DNA of 6,232 bases, from NCBI GenBank assembly GCA_030698575.1, contig JAUYMQ010000134.1, positions 1 through 6,232 of the forward strand, in the 5' to 3' direction. The notes under the pieces are model-generated. The model worked only from the letters and a program-made list of their open reading frames with translations. It ran no database searches and was not told the DNA's origin. Below are positions 5,942-6,232 of the stretch, piece by piece. Numbering within the stretch: the stretch's first letter is position 1; each line of letters opens with the position of its first letter. This stretch comes from Deltaproteobacteria bacterium. Its GTDB lineage: Bacteria; JAUYMQ01. Both the position numbers and the translations under genes were made by a program.

Positions 5942-6226
5942 TCAGTTCTCCCGGATGCTTCCGATCTTGAACAGCTTCGCAAGCAGGGTATCGATGTCTC
6001 GCCGGGCCGTGTCGGCCGCGACGTCGAATTCCTCCACCACCGCGCTCACCAGGTCCTCCAGCGTGTGGCGCCCGTCCAGCCTGTCCCACACGAAGGCGGC
6101 AACCTCGTTCATGGTGAACAGGCCGACTTCCCGCACGTTCTGCCGGATGGGGACCAGGAAGATCTCGGTTGCCACGCGCCGGCAGACTACGTCCGGGTCC
6201 TGCCGGTAGAGCTTGTCCTGCGCCAC
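5942..6226 (-). CDS. PqqD-like RiPP recognition protein
   Basis: A 94-residue protein, the usual size for stand-alone PqqD-like proteins. It has the family pattern: an N-terminal Arg-rich strand region (RRVATEIFLVPI, 16-27), then FTMNEVAAFVWDRLDGRHTL (37-56), matching the 'ln..a..iW..ldG..tv.elv' consensus, and C-terminal EEFDVAADTARRDIDTLLAKL (65-85), matching the 'eefdv..e....dv..fl..L' helix. Such proteins are winged-helix RiPP recognition elements that bind the precursor leader and present it to a partner radical SAM enzyme, here encoded immediately downstream. The GTG start at 6226 lies only six bases from the window edge, the frame is still open there, and its ribosome binding site cannot be seen, so the true start could be further right. 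Homology to the expected N-terminus suggests little or nothing is missing. Confidence 0.88.
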   Translation of the reverse strand: MAQDKLYRQDPDVVCRRVATEIFLVPIRQNVREVGLFTMNEVAAFVWDRLDGRHTLEDLVSAVVEEFDVAADTARRDIDTLLAKLFKIGSIREN

Positions 6227-6232
6227 GAGCCC

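Noticed and set aside
3074-6226. Lasso-peptide cluster, suggested by the YxxP leader and HprK-like kinase
   Set aside because: No asparagine-synthetase-like cyclase or transglutaminase-like leader peptidase is present, and the maturase is a radical SAM/SPASM enzyme. Only the leader recognition and kinase elements are shared.

Overview
This 6.2-kb, high-GC window has every credible gene on the minus strand, so transcription runs from right to left. GTG and TTG start codons are frequent, and most genes end in TGA. The gene families point to an uncultured or environmental high-GC bacterium, possibly of deltaproteobacterial type. That placement is a guess, because no RNA gene or taxonomic marker is present.

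Right part (about 3074-6226): a compact cluster that looks like a ribosomally made, post-translationally modified peptide (RiPP) locus. In transcription order it holds a PqqD-like leader-binding protein (5942-6226), a radical SAM/SPASM maturase (4771-5937), a 64-residue precursor-like peptide with three cysteines and a C-terminal serine (4506-4700), an HPr-kinase-like P-loop kinase (3565-4509) and a soluble S24/S26-type peptidase with a probable Ser-His dyad (3074-3568). Genes overlap or sit a few bases apart, including an ATGA stop/start overlap between kinase and peptidase. The proposed division of labour is inferred: PqqD-like protein binds the leader, the radical SAM enzyme modifies the core (thioether or another radical crosslink), the kinase phosphorylates the peptide (possibly its C-terminal Ser), and the S26-like enzyme removes the leader. 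No lasso cyclase, transglutaminase-like protease or transporter gene lies in the window. Further genes may lie beyond the right edge.

Middle (1601-2965): a full-length phosphomannomutase/phosphoglucomutase of the AlgC type, separated from the RiPP cluster by 108 bp. It is probably a housekeeping or surface-sugar gene.

Left part (1-1455): a response-regulator/PAS/GAF-like signalling protein that stops at a TGA inside what looks like a second PAS domain. The same frame is open from that TGA to the window edge and keeps PAS-like sequence, so the gene may be interrupted by a nonsense codon or sequence error.

No tRNA, rRNA, CRISPR array, insertion sequence or convincing intrinsic terminator was seen.
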